DNA of 64,000 nucleotides from JAWKMZ01 sp041391965 (GTDB lineage: Bacteria; Bacteroidota; Bacteroidia; Flavobacteriales; Flavobacteriaceae): assembly GCA_041391965.1 (NCBI GenBank), contig JAWKMZ010000003.1, positions 124,001 to 188,000 of the forward strand, written 5' to 3'. Under the pieces are notes generated by a model that was not told the DNA's origin, did not search any database, and saw only the letters and a program-made list of their open reading frames with translations. A program made the translations under genes and the position numbers. This document shows, piece by piece, positions 36,601 to 44,511 of the stretch. Numbering within the stretch: the first letter of the stretch is position 1; every line of letters begins with the position of its first letter.

Positions 36601-36965
36601 ACATTAAAGAAGCTATCAAACGTGCTGAACGTCCTTTAGGGAATTTGTACACCACAGCACTTGCTATTGAAAATCAGATAAAAACCATCAATATTGCCTT
36701 ATATGGCGACCCAGTAAAAGCGCGTTTAGATATGGATCAATTACAAAGTCCTGCCAACCGTTTGGGCACTATTGGTTATGAGCAAAAATACTCAACAGCT
36801 GCACCAACACAAACACATAGAGACAGTTACCAGATAGCTAAAACACAAATAGATAGCATCCGTAAACAGGTAGAAAAACTCTATAATACCGATGTCAAAC
36901 AATTAGAAACTCAATTAGTGGCTGCTGGTGTACCGTACACACCAGGACGTGGCTTAAAAAATTAA
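33690..36965 (+). CDS. Secreted sortilin/VPS10-like BNR-repeat glycosyl-hydrolase-like protein
   Basis: A signal peptide (cleavage near TYAQK) precedes a 1091-residue protein. The first 720 residues are many bladed beta-propeller repeats with Asp-box turns (SEDGGVSWKNM, STDGGNTWKA, SIDGGINWTK, STDKGRTWSN). This is the two-propeller layout of VPS10/xyloglucanase-like proteins. The C-terminal 350 residues include an Ig-like part (GTYTVSMSLLKG) and a charged coiled coil near 930-1000. Catalytic acids cannot be assigned, and no sorting tail is visible. Such proteins are abundant in Bacteroidota envelopes; their substrate is unknown. Confidence 0.85.
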   Translation: MKKTTLLSFAVLCLSLQMTYAQKSKKEDKQPLDTIKLDGLKWRHIGPSLTSGRISDIAVNPDNPYEYYVASAAGGVWKTINSGVEYTPVFDAQGSFSIGCVTIDPNNSNTIWVGTGENNNQRSVNYGDGIYKSEDGGVSWKNMGLKTSEHIGRILVQPDNSDVIYVAAIGPLWSKGGERGLYKSTDGGNTWKAILTVDENTGVNDVVMDPRDSQILYASTFQRRRHVYTYVGGGPGSGLYKSIDGGINWTKLEKGLPTTELGRIGLAISPANPEYIYAIVEAAEGKGGFYRSTNRGVSWDKMSAHVTSGNYYQEIIADPLDENTVYSMDTWMSVTKDGGKTFNNVGEDFKHVDNHCMWIDPHNTKHWLVGCDGGLYETFDAAKSWDFKENIPVTQFYKVALDNAYPFYNVYGGTQDNFSIGGPSRVITDHGITNFDWFITNGGDGFESQVDQQNPDIVYAQSQNGGLVRYDKKSGEAVGIQPKEREGEDAYRWNWDAPLAVSHHKSGRIYFAANKLFRSNDYGNSWQVISGDLSQHINRNNLKVYDRIVSIDAVAKNGSTSPYGAIVALSESPVDENLIVVGTDDGLIQITEDAGAHWRKVSNISGAPLRSYVNSVLTSSHDANVIYAAFNHHKYGDFNPYVFKSTDKGRTWSNISANLPERGSVYALAEDPVDNNLLFCGTEFGVYFSPNGGQRWKALGNGLPTILVRDIAIQKRENDLVLGTFGRGFYVLDDYSSLRSIKNAVPTQKAEIYPIRKALIWEKSTPLGLPGKAFQGDNFYTAPNLGPEVMITYYYDDTYTSLEDQRKKQEKERIKKNEDTPYPSYNELKAETEEETPQLLFEFKDVNGTIVKKQTQPVTKGLQRFNWNLRYTLQNPVNFNTSEFYNPFAGRDEGSLVVPGTYTVSMSLLKGAERTALTQPVSFEVKALDNTVMPAKDRAEKVAFQKDIAALEADLEKTQYLMNEMNNKLKYIKEAIKRAERPLGNLYTTALAIENQIKTINIALYGDPVKARLDMDQLQSPANRLGTIGYEQKYSTAAPTQTHRDSYQIAKTQIDSIRKQVEKLYNTDVKQLETQLVAAGVPYTPGRGLKN

Positions 36966-37027
36966 AAGATTACATAACATCATCGTATGGAATAATTTTT
37001 GCATTAATTAAGGAAACTAATTTAATT

Positions 37028-37537
37028 ATGAAACCCTTAATAATTCTAAGTATCTTGCTGTTGTTGGGCTGTAAAAGTGTTCAAAAAAGTCCTGAGGCAC
37101 AGGCAAAAGCTCAACAGCAGCTAAATCAAATAGAGGCGTGGATTCATAATGAAGGCATTAGCATCGTTAGCGATTGGGCTTTACCACAAGGTAGTAGCCA
37201 AATCAATATCTTAGGCAATTCTAATGAACTCACATTGAAAATGGATAGTACCACAGCGCATTTGCCTTTTTTTGGGCGTCGTTATACAGGTGGTGGCTAT
37301 AATGATAATGTTGGCATTGCGTTTAACGGCCAACCCAAAAACCTACAAATAGACAGAGACAATACGAAAAACCAGTTGCTTATTTATTTTACTATTAAAG
37401 ACGACAGCGAAAATTATCAGATTTATATCCGTTTATTTTCTAATTACAATAGTAGTGTCGATGTCAGTAGTTCACAGCGTTCTTATATGAATTATACAGG
37501 TAAGGTAGCCGCTTTAAAAGCTAAAGAGTCGTCATAA
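37028..37537 (+). CDS. DUF4251 lipoprotein
   Basis: The 169-residue protein has a lipobox (LLLGC, Cys at about 15). Its DUF4251 domain is recognisable from LPFFGRRYTGGGYNDNVGIAF and from the later strand pattern DSENYQIYIRLFSN...SVDVSSSQRSYMNYTGKV. Most family members are Bacteroidota lipoproteins of unknown role, probably in the periplasmic face of a membrane. The gene is 62 bases downstream of the propeller protein and could share its transcript. Confidence 0.85.
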   Translation: MKPLIILSILLLLGCKSVQKSPEAQAKAQQQLNQIEAWIHNEGISIVSDWALPQGSSQINILGNSNELTLKMDSTTAHLPFFGRRYTGGGYNDNVGIAFNGQPKNLQIDRDNTKNQLLIYFTIKDDSENYQIYIRLFSNYNSSVDVSSSQRSYMNYTGKVAALKAKESS

Positions 37538-37772
37538 GATGGTATATTGGAGGTATGCTTTAAATAATCTATTTTACATAATATAAATTATAGAACATTT
37601 GTAGTAATTTCGTTTGATATGTGTTTAAACATTTGTAACGCTATGATATAACTCTTATTGTATACAAAATATCCCAAACGCAATCAAGCCTTTACAATAT
37701 ATTCCATTTTTTTATTAAGTAATTTCCAAATGCGCAATTCTCGTAGACATGGTCATACTAATACAATTGCTA

Positions 37773-39020
37773 CTAACTCATCTTAGTTTTAACCTTATGA
37801 CCATACATCACCTTTTGCACCACCAAAAAAAGCACTACAGCACCTACGGCAAAAGCGGCTTCGGTTATAAGCATTTCTCGAGTCCCTAAGCTGGTATAAG
37901 CAACTCCTGCTACATAGGTCATCAAATAAATAGGCGAATTGGACAGCGCAGCAAAAATATTATACTTGGTAGCTGCTGCACCTTTGCCAATGGCTTCTAA
38001 TACAAAAGCTGTAAAACCTGCATAACTCAAACCTGTAGTCATCGCATATAAGGAAGTCCAGACAACAAACATCAGTTCTGTTCTTGGTGCATAAGCCATC
38101 CCCAACACACAGGCAGCACCCATCAATCCAAAGAGCAAATAGGCATTGCGGCTGTTCATTCGGTCACAGATATAACCTCCTAACATGCAACCCACAGCAG
38201 AAATCAATCCACTAAAGATGCCAGTTACCAAAGCGACGATATCAGCACTGGCATGCCAATCTTTGGCGACTGACGACCACAAATTGCCTGCAGCACCTGT
38301 GCCAAGTGTTAGAAAACAAAGCATCAAGGCCAGCAAGCCACTTTTTGACCTAATGGTATTCCAAACATCTTTAAAGAGGTTTTCATAGGTTTTACGGAGT
38401 TGTTCTGCCTTAATCGTAATCTTAGGATCTTTAAAAAAGAAGAGCGCCAAACAGCAAGCAAAACAAATCAGCCCTAAAGTGGCACTGACCATCCAAGGAG
38501 CCGATAAACGTTCTGCCAAAAACAAACCTACGCCACCACCAAGACCAACACCACCAAGATTCCCTGCTTGAAAAAAACCACCAGCTCTTCCCTTTAATGC
38601 CAAAGGCACATCATAAGCCATCAAACCTTCAGTAGCCATACACAAAAACGTAATAGCAAACTGCGACACCAAAACAAGTGCTGTCAAATATGGTAAACTA
38701 GAAGCGTTTAAAGGGAAAATACCTATAGCAAAAATGCCAAAACCACTTATACTACTCGCTATCCAATACCATTTTTTAAACGACAAGGTCGTATCCACTA
38801 ATGGCGCCCAAATAAATTTAAAAACATGAGGCAACAGCGTAGCACCTACCAAAGCGGCTATCTTTTCTACCGAAACCCCTGCCTCTGATAGCAAATATCC
38901 AAGGGTAACAGACACAAAGCCTCCCGAAACACCCATTGGCAAGATGAGAATGGTAAATAGAAATGGGTGTACAGGTTTGTGTGCAAGCTGTTCTTTAGTT
39001 GGGTCAGCGGTTGTATTCAT
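37773..39020 (-). CDS. Major facilitator superfamily transporter
   Basis: The 415-residue polytopic protein has about twelve hydrophobic segments and a central cytoplasmic loop of about 25 polar residues near 200 (DPKITIKAEQLRKTYENL). The MFS loop motif appears in modified form as GGYICDRMNSRN after the seventh helix. The layout resembles AmpG or the PAT acetyl-CoA/muropeptide carriers, but no specific signature decides the substrate. The gene stands alone, and the 235-base spacer between it and the DUF4251 gene has no clear terminator. Confidence 0.85.
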   Translation of the reverse strand: MNTTADPTKEQLAHKPVHPFLFTILILPMGVSGGFVSVTLGYLLSEAGVSVEKIAALVGATLLPHVFKFIWAPLVDTTLSFKKWYWIASSISGFGIFAIGIFPLNASSLPYLTALVLVSQFAITFLCMATEGLMAYDVPLALKGRAGGFFQAGNLGGVGLGGGVGLFLAERLSAPWMVSATLGLICFACCLALFFFKDPKITIKAEQLRKTYENLFKDVWNTIRSKSGLLALMLCFLTLGTGAAGNLWSSVAKDWHASADIVALVTGIFSGLISAVGCMLGGYICDRMNSRNAYLLFGLMGAACVLGMAYAPRTELMFVVWTSLYAMTTGLSYAGFTAFVLEAIGKGAAATKYNIFAALSNSPIYLMTYVAGVAYTSLGTREMLITEAAFAVGAVVLFLVVQKVMYGHKVKTKMS

Positions 39021-39053
39021 AATAAGGTTGTTTGTTAGGTTTTCAATTGGTTA

Positions 39054-39326
39054 TTAATGGTATCGTAAGCTTTTCAGTACCTCCAAAGTTTTTATACAGG
39101 CTTTTTTTTTAGCCAATTCATAAATTAGCTGATAGATAGATGTAAAAAATGTTTGAAAATTGGTTTGTGCGTCTAATGGGTGTTTTAAAGCTGTTGAAGT
39201 ATTGCCTGTTAGCCAACAAATAATAACAATTTTCTCAATCTTTGCTATACCTTTCTTTTCCGCTTTTTGTATAGGCTGCGGATAGATTCTTGCAAATGAC
39301 ATTTTAAATACTCTTGATGGTTTCAT
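39054..39326 (-). pseudogene. DUF2200-type protein with an apparent internal deletion
   Basis: The N-terminal half (MSFARIYPQPIQKAEKKG...ICWLTG) follows DUF2200. The family then normally continues with a predicted ligand-facing segment rich in PQMNP...ICGYRVEDIEDPLMQ before MDKLVDELAKGKAMEKIL. Here FQTFF runs almost directly into YQLIYELAKKKA, so about 35 residues seem missing in frame. The total length of 90 compares with about 115-120 for the family. The conserved block is gone, so a non-functional remnant is likely, although the frame is open. Family details are from memory. Confidence 0.55.
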
Positions 39327-39501
39327 AGTGTGTAATTTATTTTTAGTTAATACCTTTAAATAAATTAACTAAAGCATATCTAACAAAGCAATAAACACAG
39401 TAGGATGTCAATTCACAATATGAAAACGAATATACTGAATAATTGCCTACAAATTTTAGATAACCTATGACTTTTTCTACATTTCCTGTTCCTTCTTCCG
39501 C

Positions 39502-39558
39502 TCTTTCTTCGGTATTTCTTGGGTAAACTCCTATATACCCACAAAAAAAGAAGAGCTA
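39502..39558. repeat. Nested imperfect hairpin downstream of the YceI gene
   Basis: Outer arms GCTCTTTCTT (39502-39511) and AAGAAGAGC (39550-39558) enclose an inner pair GGGTA (39523-39527) and TACCC (39538-39542). It lies past the stop of the minus-strand YceI gene within a 274-base spacer. It may act in termination or 3'-end stability. No clean U-tract follows. Confidence 0.4.
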
Positions 39559-39600
39559 CTGCCCTTCCTTTTTAGTGTCGTTAAATATGACTGATGATAA

Positions 39601-40197
39601 TTAACGGGTAATGATGGTAACTTCAAACTTGATAGCATCAGAAATGCTATAATCCTTAATAGGATTCATAATCTCGCTACCTTTACTGGCATAGATAATA
39701 TTCCATCGGCTGCGGTCAATGATAAAACGTGTGCTCAGTTGCCAATTGGTCCCTACATCTTGCAGTTTTGCCACAAACAACACAGGTTTTGTAATGCCTT
39801 TAATGTTGAGGTTAGCCTCTACTTCATAGGTGTTTTTTTCTATGGGGTTGACCTTTTGTATAGATAACCATGCGGTTGGGTACTTTGTAACGTCAAAAAA
39901 ATCGGCATTTTTTAAATGCTTGTCCAACTCACCGTTAGCACCTCCATCAATGGCATGTATTGTAGTCATATCAACTTTAAAGCTGCCTCCCCAAAGTTGA
40001 CCATTTTCAATCTTTAAATAGCCACTACTGAATTGCACCGTGCCATTATGGTCGTTGATTTGAAAAAGACTACTTCCGTGCCAATTTAAAACACTTTTAG
40101 AGGGGTCTATTTCAAATTGATTGGTGCTTAAGATGCTTTGCGCATTGACAATACTGCTTACCACTAAAGTAGCTACAAATAAGATGTGTGTTTTCAT
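39601..40197 (-). CDS. YceI-family periplasmic lipid-binding-type protein
   Basis: YceI proteins are secreted eight-stranded lipocalin-like barrels that bind isoprenoid-type lipids. The start is the ATG at 40197, opening a signal peptide ending SIVNAQ. The longer frame would begin at a TTG. The mature part has FEIDPSKSVLNWHGSSLF, GTVQFSSGYLKIENG, HLKNADFFDVTKYPTAWLSI and LNIKGITKPVLF, all typical of the family. It is transcribed divergently from the winged-helix regulator across a 118-base spacer, which suggests it is controlled by that protein. Confidence 0.92.
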   Translation of the reverse strand: MKTHILFVATLVVSSIVNAQSILSTNQFEIDPSKSVLNWHGSSLFQINDHNGTVQFSSGYLKIENGQLWGGSFKVDMTTIHAIDGGANGELDKHLKNADFFDVTKYPTAWLSIQKVNPIEKNTYEVEANLNIKGITKPVLFVAKLQDVGTNWQLSTRFIIDRSRWNIIYASKGSEIMNPIKDYSISDAIKFEVTIITR

Positions 40198-40215
40198 GTT
40201 CTTTCTGTTTTTTGT

Positions 40216-40251
40216 CAAATTTATACAGAGTCAGTCCTTTAGGATGTCAAA
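40216..40251 (-). promoter_or_regulatory. Candidate promoter of the YceI gene
   Basis: On the minus strand TAAATTTG (40216-40223) fits TAnnTTTG, and TTTG (40248-40251) lies 24 bases upstream, slightly beyond the usual spacing. It would start transcription about 15 bases before the ATG. Confidence 0.4.
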
Positions 40252-40315
40252 AAATTGTAAAAGAAGTGCAAAAAGTTGTAAATTGAACCCATTAAACTTT
40301 ATAAGCTTATAATAA

Positions 40316-41191
40316 ATGCGCTTTAGGCCTTTATATTTAGTAATACCATTTTTAGCACTTGTTGCTTTGGCTTTAGTAGGATATAGCTCTGATACACCCA
40401 ATTCTCATTTTGATGAACGAGTAAAGGTGGCTTTGCGTGATGCTGGAAACCAGTTATTACTTGCCAACCAAGACAGAACCTCACTTGTGATGCCTGTAGT
40501 GTCTGTTGGTGCACTGCGTTACGAATTGTCTTTTGGAACTGATATTTACTTAGAACCAAGTACGTTGGTACAGTATATTGATAAAAGTATGACCACTGCT
40601 CAATTGCCATTAGATTATATTACTGAAGTACGAGAGTGTGCTACGCGAGAAGTAGCTTATAGTTATCAAAACTCAAAACGTGTTACTGACCAAATAGTCC
40701 CTTGTGCAGGACGAGAGTTGCCATTAAACTGCTATACCATACAAGTGATTTTTACAAAGCCTCAAGATACTTTGATACCTTATAAGCATTACCCTTTGTA
40801 TTCGTTAATTTTAGTTGGATTTATAGGAGTTGGCTTGGTGTACCAATCAAAAAGTAAAGCAGCAATAACACAACCAGATAACAATCCTTATACTACCTTA
40901 GGAGTTTTTAAATTTTATACAGAACAGCACCAATTGTTATATCATGATACAATGATTCCACTGACAATAAAGGAGTGTGAATTGTTGCAACTGTTTAGTG
41001 AGCAACCTAATACCGTTATAAAACGTGAGTTTTTAATCAAAACGGTTTGGGAAGATCAAGGTGTTTTTGTAGGACGTAGTTTGGATACCTATATTTCAAA
41101 ACTTAGGAAAAAACTGTCCCTCGACCCAAATATTTCATTGGTCAATGTTCATGGGGTTGGTTATCGATTAGAGCTTGTAGATATGGTTTAG
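40316..41191 (+). CDS. Membrane-anchored winged-helix transcription regulator
   Basis: The 291-residue protein has an N-terminal hydrophobic helix (about 5-24) and a periplasmic-type domain of about 125 residues with cysteines (EVRECATREV, IVPCAGRELPLNCY) that could form disulfides. A second helix follows (about 160-178). The C-terminal OmpR/PhoB winged helix spans about 195-290 (IPLTIKECELLQLFSEQPNTVI, GRSLDTYISKLRKKL, VNVHGVGYRLE). No receiver or kinase is present, so sensing and DNA binding are on one chain, as in ToxR/CadC but with the DNA-binding domain C-terminal. Divergence from the YceI gene points to a likely target. Confidence 0.87.
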   Translation: MRFRPLYLVIPFLALVALALVGYSSDTPNSHFDERVKVALRDAGNQLLLANQDRTSLVMPVVSVGALRYELSFGTDIYLEPSTLVQYIDKSMTTAQLPLDYITEVRECATREVAYSYQNSKRVTDQIVPCAGRELPLNCYTIQVIFTKPQDTLIPYKHYPLYSLILVGFIGVGLVYQSKSKAAITQPDNNPYTTLGVFKFYTEQHQLLYHDTMIPLTIKECELLQLFSEQPNTVIKREFLIKTVWEDQGVFVGRSLDTYISKLRKKLSLDPNISLVNVHGVGYRLELVDMV

Positions 41192-41311
41192 GTGGTTTGC
41201 CTATTTCTTAATGCAAAGACAACAGTTATAAAAGTAGCCTTAAAAAAGATTTAATAGCATAAAATAGCACTAAAAGGTGTGAGATTTTGTTTATTATAAA
41301 TAGAGATTGTC

Positions 41312-41941
41312 TTATTTTAAATCTGGTGCAGAAGAACTCAGCACAATATCTCTGGTAGCCACATACATATTGTCTTTCTTTTCGAGTTTAAGAATGATGT
41401 TGTCCATTCCTTTTTTAGCCAATCGTTTACGACATATTTTAGTCAATAATGGATCGTCATCAAATAAAAAAGAATCAATGTCATATTCAGCTTTTCCTGG
41501 TTCTTTGACCATGGAAAGGATATGCTTAAACTCTGTACCTCTGTGGTGTCTTCCTGGAACAAAGGTGTAAAAAGTGTAATTTCCATTGGCATCGGTCTTA
41601 ATCCAAGCTCTGTCTTTTACATAACGCTTTTGGTTAAGCGTTTTCATGTTGTAATTACCATGTTCATCAGGTTGATAAATATAGAGCACAACATTTTTGG
41701 CAGGCGTCACACCATCGGCTTGATAAATAGTACCACTTATTTTTAATTTATCAGGCTTCGTTTCAAAATCAGGAATACTATCGGTATTGTTTAATTGTCG
41801 TTCCGAATAGTCATAAATAGGACTACGTGTGATATAATCGGAAGGAATACTTTCTAAAGTGCTTGTTGCATTTTGTGCTATAAGCGTTTGAGAAGTGCTA
41901 ATATAAGCAGCAAAACACAGTATGGTCATTAACTTTTTCAT
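41312..41941 (-). CDS. Secreted intradiol-dioxygenase-like protein with altered metal-site residues
   Basis: The start at 41941 opens a signal peptide (MKKLMTILCFAAYIS...LIAQ). The 209-residue product follows the intradiol ring-cleavage dioxygenase fold: SGTIYQADGVTPAKNVVLYIYQ, then AWIKTDANGNYTFYTFVPG, then FDDDPLL. Active members bind Fe(III) with two Tyr and two His, the latter as HxH. Here Y97 remains, but the second Tyr region reads R131-H-H, and the HxH site reads H140-I-L142. Two ligands are therefore probably lost, and catechol cleavage is doubtful. A binding or structural role is possible. The alignment was done by eye. Confidence 0.7.
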   Translation of the reverse strand: MKKLMTILCFAAYISTSQTLIAQNATSTLESIPSDYITRSPIYDYSERQLNNTDSIPDFETKPDKLKISGTIYQADGVTPAKNVVLYIYQPDEHGNYNMKTLNQKRYVKDRAWIKTDANGNYTFYTFVPGRHHRGTEFKHILSMVKEPGKAEYDIDSFLFDDDPLLTKICRKRLAKKGMDNIILKLEKKDNMYVATRDIVLSSSAPDLK

Positions 41942-41965
41942 GGGACGATTGTTTGTTAATAGACT

Positions 41966-41998
41966 CAAAACTAAAGTATTCAAACCGTCGCACACAAA
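41966..41998 (-). promoter_or_regulatory. Promoter of the dioxygenase-like gene
   Basis: On the minus strand TTTG (41995-41998) and TAGTTTTG (41966-41973) are 21 bases apart, a full match to the Bacteroidota -33/-7 pattern. The predicted transcript starts about 20 bases before the ATG at 41941, supporting that start. Confidence 0.6.
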
Positions 41999-42050
41999 AA
42001 ATCGCATGAACGCTAAAATTAAACGATAAAAAGAATGCAGATGATATGAA

Positions 42051-42065
42051 CGTCAATTATTGACG
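42051..42065. promoter_or_regulatory. 15-base palindrome, possible operator
   Basis: CGTCAAT-T-ATTGACG is a perfect inverted repeat with a one-base centre. It stands between the divergent dioxygenase-like gene (53 bases upstream of its -33 box) and the 45-aa gene. This is the size and symmetry of a dimeric regulator site. Confidence 0.4.
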
Positions 42066-42192
42066 ATAAAATGCAAGCCGTTTGATTTAGATTTGGCAAA
42101 CGTCTTAGTTACTATGCCTTATAGGATATTTTATTTAAGGCTAACATTGTGATATTAACAAGATTTACTATTTTTAGTCTAAATCTTTATCT

Positions 42193-42330
42193 ATGGAAAA
42201 ACTATTAAGAATTATTGGTGCTGCATGGGGAGCAAAAAAGATAGGTGGCGGTAAATGTGGTTGCTTTGGCACTATCATAGTATTTATTATTTTGTATTGG
42301 CTTTTAGGCTATGTGTTTAAAGTGATTTAA
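42193..42330 (+). CDS. Small membrane protein with a GGGKCGCFG turn, 45 aa
   Basis: The ORF encodes a short amphipathic start (MEKLLRIIGAAWGAKKIG), a glycine/cysteine turn (GGGKCGCFG) and one transmembrane helix (TIIVFIILYWLLGYVF). It is followed three bases later by a strong terminator, which supports it as a transcribed gene. I do not recognise a family. The CxC pair next to the membrane could bind a metal or form a disulfide. It fills most of an otherwise empty 377-base gap. Confidence 0.55.
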   Translation: MEKLLRIIGAAWGAKKIGGGKCGCFGTIIVFIILYWLLGYVFKVI

Positions 42331-42333
42331 TAA

Positions 42334-42366
42334 AAAAAGAGACATCTATAAAACGCCTCTTTTTTA
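42334..42366. terminator. Bidirectional intrinsic terminator
   Basis: AAAAAAGAG and CTCTTTTTT form a 9-bp stem around a loop of about 14 bases, with A and T runs on both sides. It lies between the convergent 45-aa gene and the alcohol dehydrogenase gene. Confidence 0.7.
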
Positions 42367-42384
42367 ATCGATATATTAACCTCT

Positions 42385-43434
42385 TTAGTTTTTTAAAGAC
42401 TGCATATCAATTACAAAACGGTACTTAACGTCTGAACTTAAGATACGCTCATAAGCCGCGTTAATATCCTGCATTGCGATAAGTTCAATATCTGACACAA
42501 TGTGGTGTTTTCCACAAAAGTCGAGCATTTCCTGTGTTTCTTTAATGCCTCCAATAAGCGATCCTGCAATGCGCTTACGCCCACTAACAAGTCCGCCACC
42601 ATGAAACGGTTTCAACGGTTCAATAGCACCAACAAGTACCATAGTGGCATCGCGCTTAAGCAAGCCAATATAAGGATCCATATCATGCCCTACAGGAATA
42701 GTATTCAGTATAAAATCGAAGCTGTTAGCCTGTGCTTTTAAGGCTTGGGCATCAGAAGAAATTAAGACGTCATTTGCCCCTAAGGCTTTAGCATCGGCTG
42801 CTTTAGAAGGCGATGTTGTAATCATCACAACATGAGCTCCAAGCGCATTGGCAAACTTAACCCCCATATGACCCAAACCACCAAGTCCAACAATCCCCAC
42901 TTTATCTCCTTTTTTGATGTTCCAATGACGTAAGGGCGACCATGTGGTAATGCCAGCGCAAAGCAAAGGTGCTGCTGCCGCAGCATCAATAGTTTCTGGA
43001 ATATGCAATACAAAAGCCTCATCAACCACTATGGTTGTAGAATAACCACCATAAGTGCGTTGTCCTGCAAGGTGCTTGTCAGGGCTATTATAGGTATATG
43101 TTGCTTTGTTTTCGCAGAACTGTTCCAAATGATCCTCACAAGCAGAGCAGCTATGACATGAATCGACCATACAACCAACGCCTACCAAATCGCCTATTTT
43201 AAAATGGGTTACCTCTGCTCCTGTTTCTATAACACGACCAATAATTTCATGTCCTGGAACTACTGGATATACAGAACCATGCCATTCGTTGCGTGCTGTA
43301 TGAATATCACTATGACAAACACCACAATACGCAATATCAATTTTAATATCTTTAGACGTTATAGACCGACGTTCAATATCTAAAGGTTCTAAAGCAGCGT
43401 TAGCTGCTTTGGTACCAAATGCTTTAATTTTCAT
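42385..43434 (-). CDS. Zinc-dependent NAD(P) alcohol/aldehyde dehydrogenase (YahK/CAD type)
   Basis: The 349-residue medium-chain dehydrogenase has catalytic zinc ligands C37, H62-E63 and C159, and structural zinc cysteines C93, C96, C99 and C107. The nucleotide-binding motif is GLGGLGHMGVKFA. The CGVCHSDIHTARNEW and GVGCMVDSCHSC blocks place it in the cinnamyl-alcohol-dehydrogenase/YahK group, which reduces a broad range of aldehydes, usually with NADPH. The gene stands alone between a terminator and the EamA gene. Confidence 0.93.
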   Translation of the reverse strand: MKIKAFGTKAANAALEPLDIERRSITSKDIKIDIAYCGVCHSDIHTARNEWHGSVYPVVPGHEIIGRVIETGAEVTHFKIGDLVGVGCMVDSCHSCSACEDHLEQFCENKATYTYNSPDKHLAGQRTYGGYSTTIVVDEAFVLHIPETIDAAAAAPLLCAGITTWSPLRHWNIKKGDKVGIVGLGGLGHMGVKFANALGAHVVMITTSPSKAADAKALGANDVLISSDAQALKAQANSFDFILNTIPVGHDMDPYIGLLKRDATMVLVGAIEPLKPFHGGGLVSGRKRIAGSLIGGIKETQEMLDFCGKHHIVSDIELIAMQDINAAYERILSSDVKYRFVIDMQSLKN

Positions 43435-43522
43435 TGATTTTAATTTATACGAATAATTCCTTATAAAATTAAGGCTTTAGGCTTACAACAAAAAGTGTTT
43501 GGCCAAGTTTAACGCAGATTTA

Positions 43523-44440
43523 TTACTTTTTAAATCGGCTAAAAAGGACCAGCTTCTTTTTAGAATTGATAAAGTAAACACCTGTGAGTAACACGAATGC
43601 AGCAACAATTGATTGCACACTAATATGCTCATCTAACACATACCAACCCAACAAAAGCGCAATCAACGGGTTGACATAGGCAGAAGTGGACACTTTTTCA
43701 GTAGAAACTACTTTAAGTAAATAGTTAAAGGCAGTAAAAGCTACCACGCTGCCAAAAAGAATGAGTAAGACCATAGAGCCTTGTGCTTTGACGCTCCATG
43801 ACAATGGCGTTAACCAAGCTTCACCTAAAACCACGCTCATAATGGCAAGCATAGCACCTGCAGCAAGCATTTGGTAGCCAGTGCTTACAAAAAAACTGTC
43901 TGGTAGATCGGCTTTAGATACAAAAATACTGGCATAGCTCCAGCTTAAAACACAAGAAAATAGCATTAAAATACCAATAATGCTGTCGTGAGTTAAAGAT
44001 AACTCATCTTGGCTTACCAATAGATACATCCCAATAATGCCCAAAACCACACCAATCATAGACTTTAATTGGATTTTATTACCATGCAGCACACGCATCA
44101 AAAAGATGACAAATAACGGTTGAGTTGCTGCAATTAAAGCAGCAAAGCCACTATCAACATACTTTAAAGCCCATACAAAAACGCCATTGCCATATACAAG
44201 AAACATAAAGCCAGCAATGATGCAATTGCGCAATTGCAGTTTTGATATTTTTAAAGGTAGTTTTAAAAGTATGGCAATGCAAACAATGAGAATGCCTGCG
44301 CATAAAAAACGAATGGATGCTAATAGCAAAGGTGCCACCTCAGTGACCACTATTTTATTCAATAAATACGTAGAACCCCAAATAACATAAATGGCAAAGA
44401 ATGCTAATATAATAAGGGTTTTATTTTGTGATTGCTTCAT
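43523..44440 (-). CDS. EamA/DMT-superfamily transporter (RhaT/YedA-like)
   Basis: The 305-residue protein has ten hydrophobic helices in two EamA repeats. The first begins FFAIYVIWGSTYLLNKIVV and the second near residue 150 with SCVLSWSYASIFVSK. Each repeat ends in the typical PLFVIFLMRVLHG and NPLIALLLGWYVLDEHIS blocks. Such proteins export amino acids or metabolites. Substrate unknown. It is transcribed towards the alcohol dehydrogenase gene, 88 bases away. A TAATTTTG -7-type box lies on the minus strand at 44457-44464. Confidence 0.88.
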   Translation of the reverse strand: MKQSQNKTLIILAFFAIYVIWGSTYLLNKIVVTEVAPLLLASIRFLCAGILIVCIAILLKLPLKISKLQLRNCIIAGFMFLVYGNGVFVWALKYVDSGFAALIAATQPLFVIFLMRVLHGNKIQLKSMIGVVLGIIGMYLLVSQDELSLTHDSIIGILMLFSCVLSWSYASIFVSKADLPDSFFVSTGYQMLAAGAMLAIMSVVLGEAWLTPLSWSVKAQGSMVLLILFGSVVAFTAFNYLLKVVSTEKVSTSAYVNPLIALLLGWYVLDEHISVQSIVAAFVLLTGVYFINSKKKLVLFSRFKK

Positions 44441-44511
44441 GCTTTATTTAAAGCTGCAAAATTACATATAATCCCATCAAAAAGCTTAGAGGTTTTGTAA
44501 AAACTCTTTTA

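Noticed and set aside
37538..37772. Convergent spacer searched for a terminator or small gene
   Set aside because: No stem with a U-tract and no convincing ORF was found.
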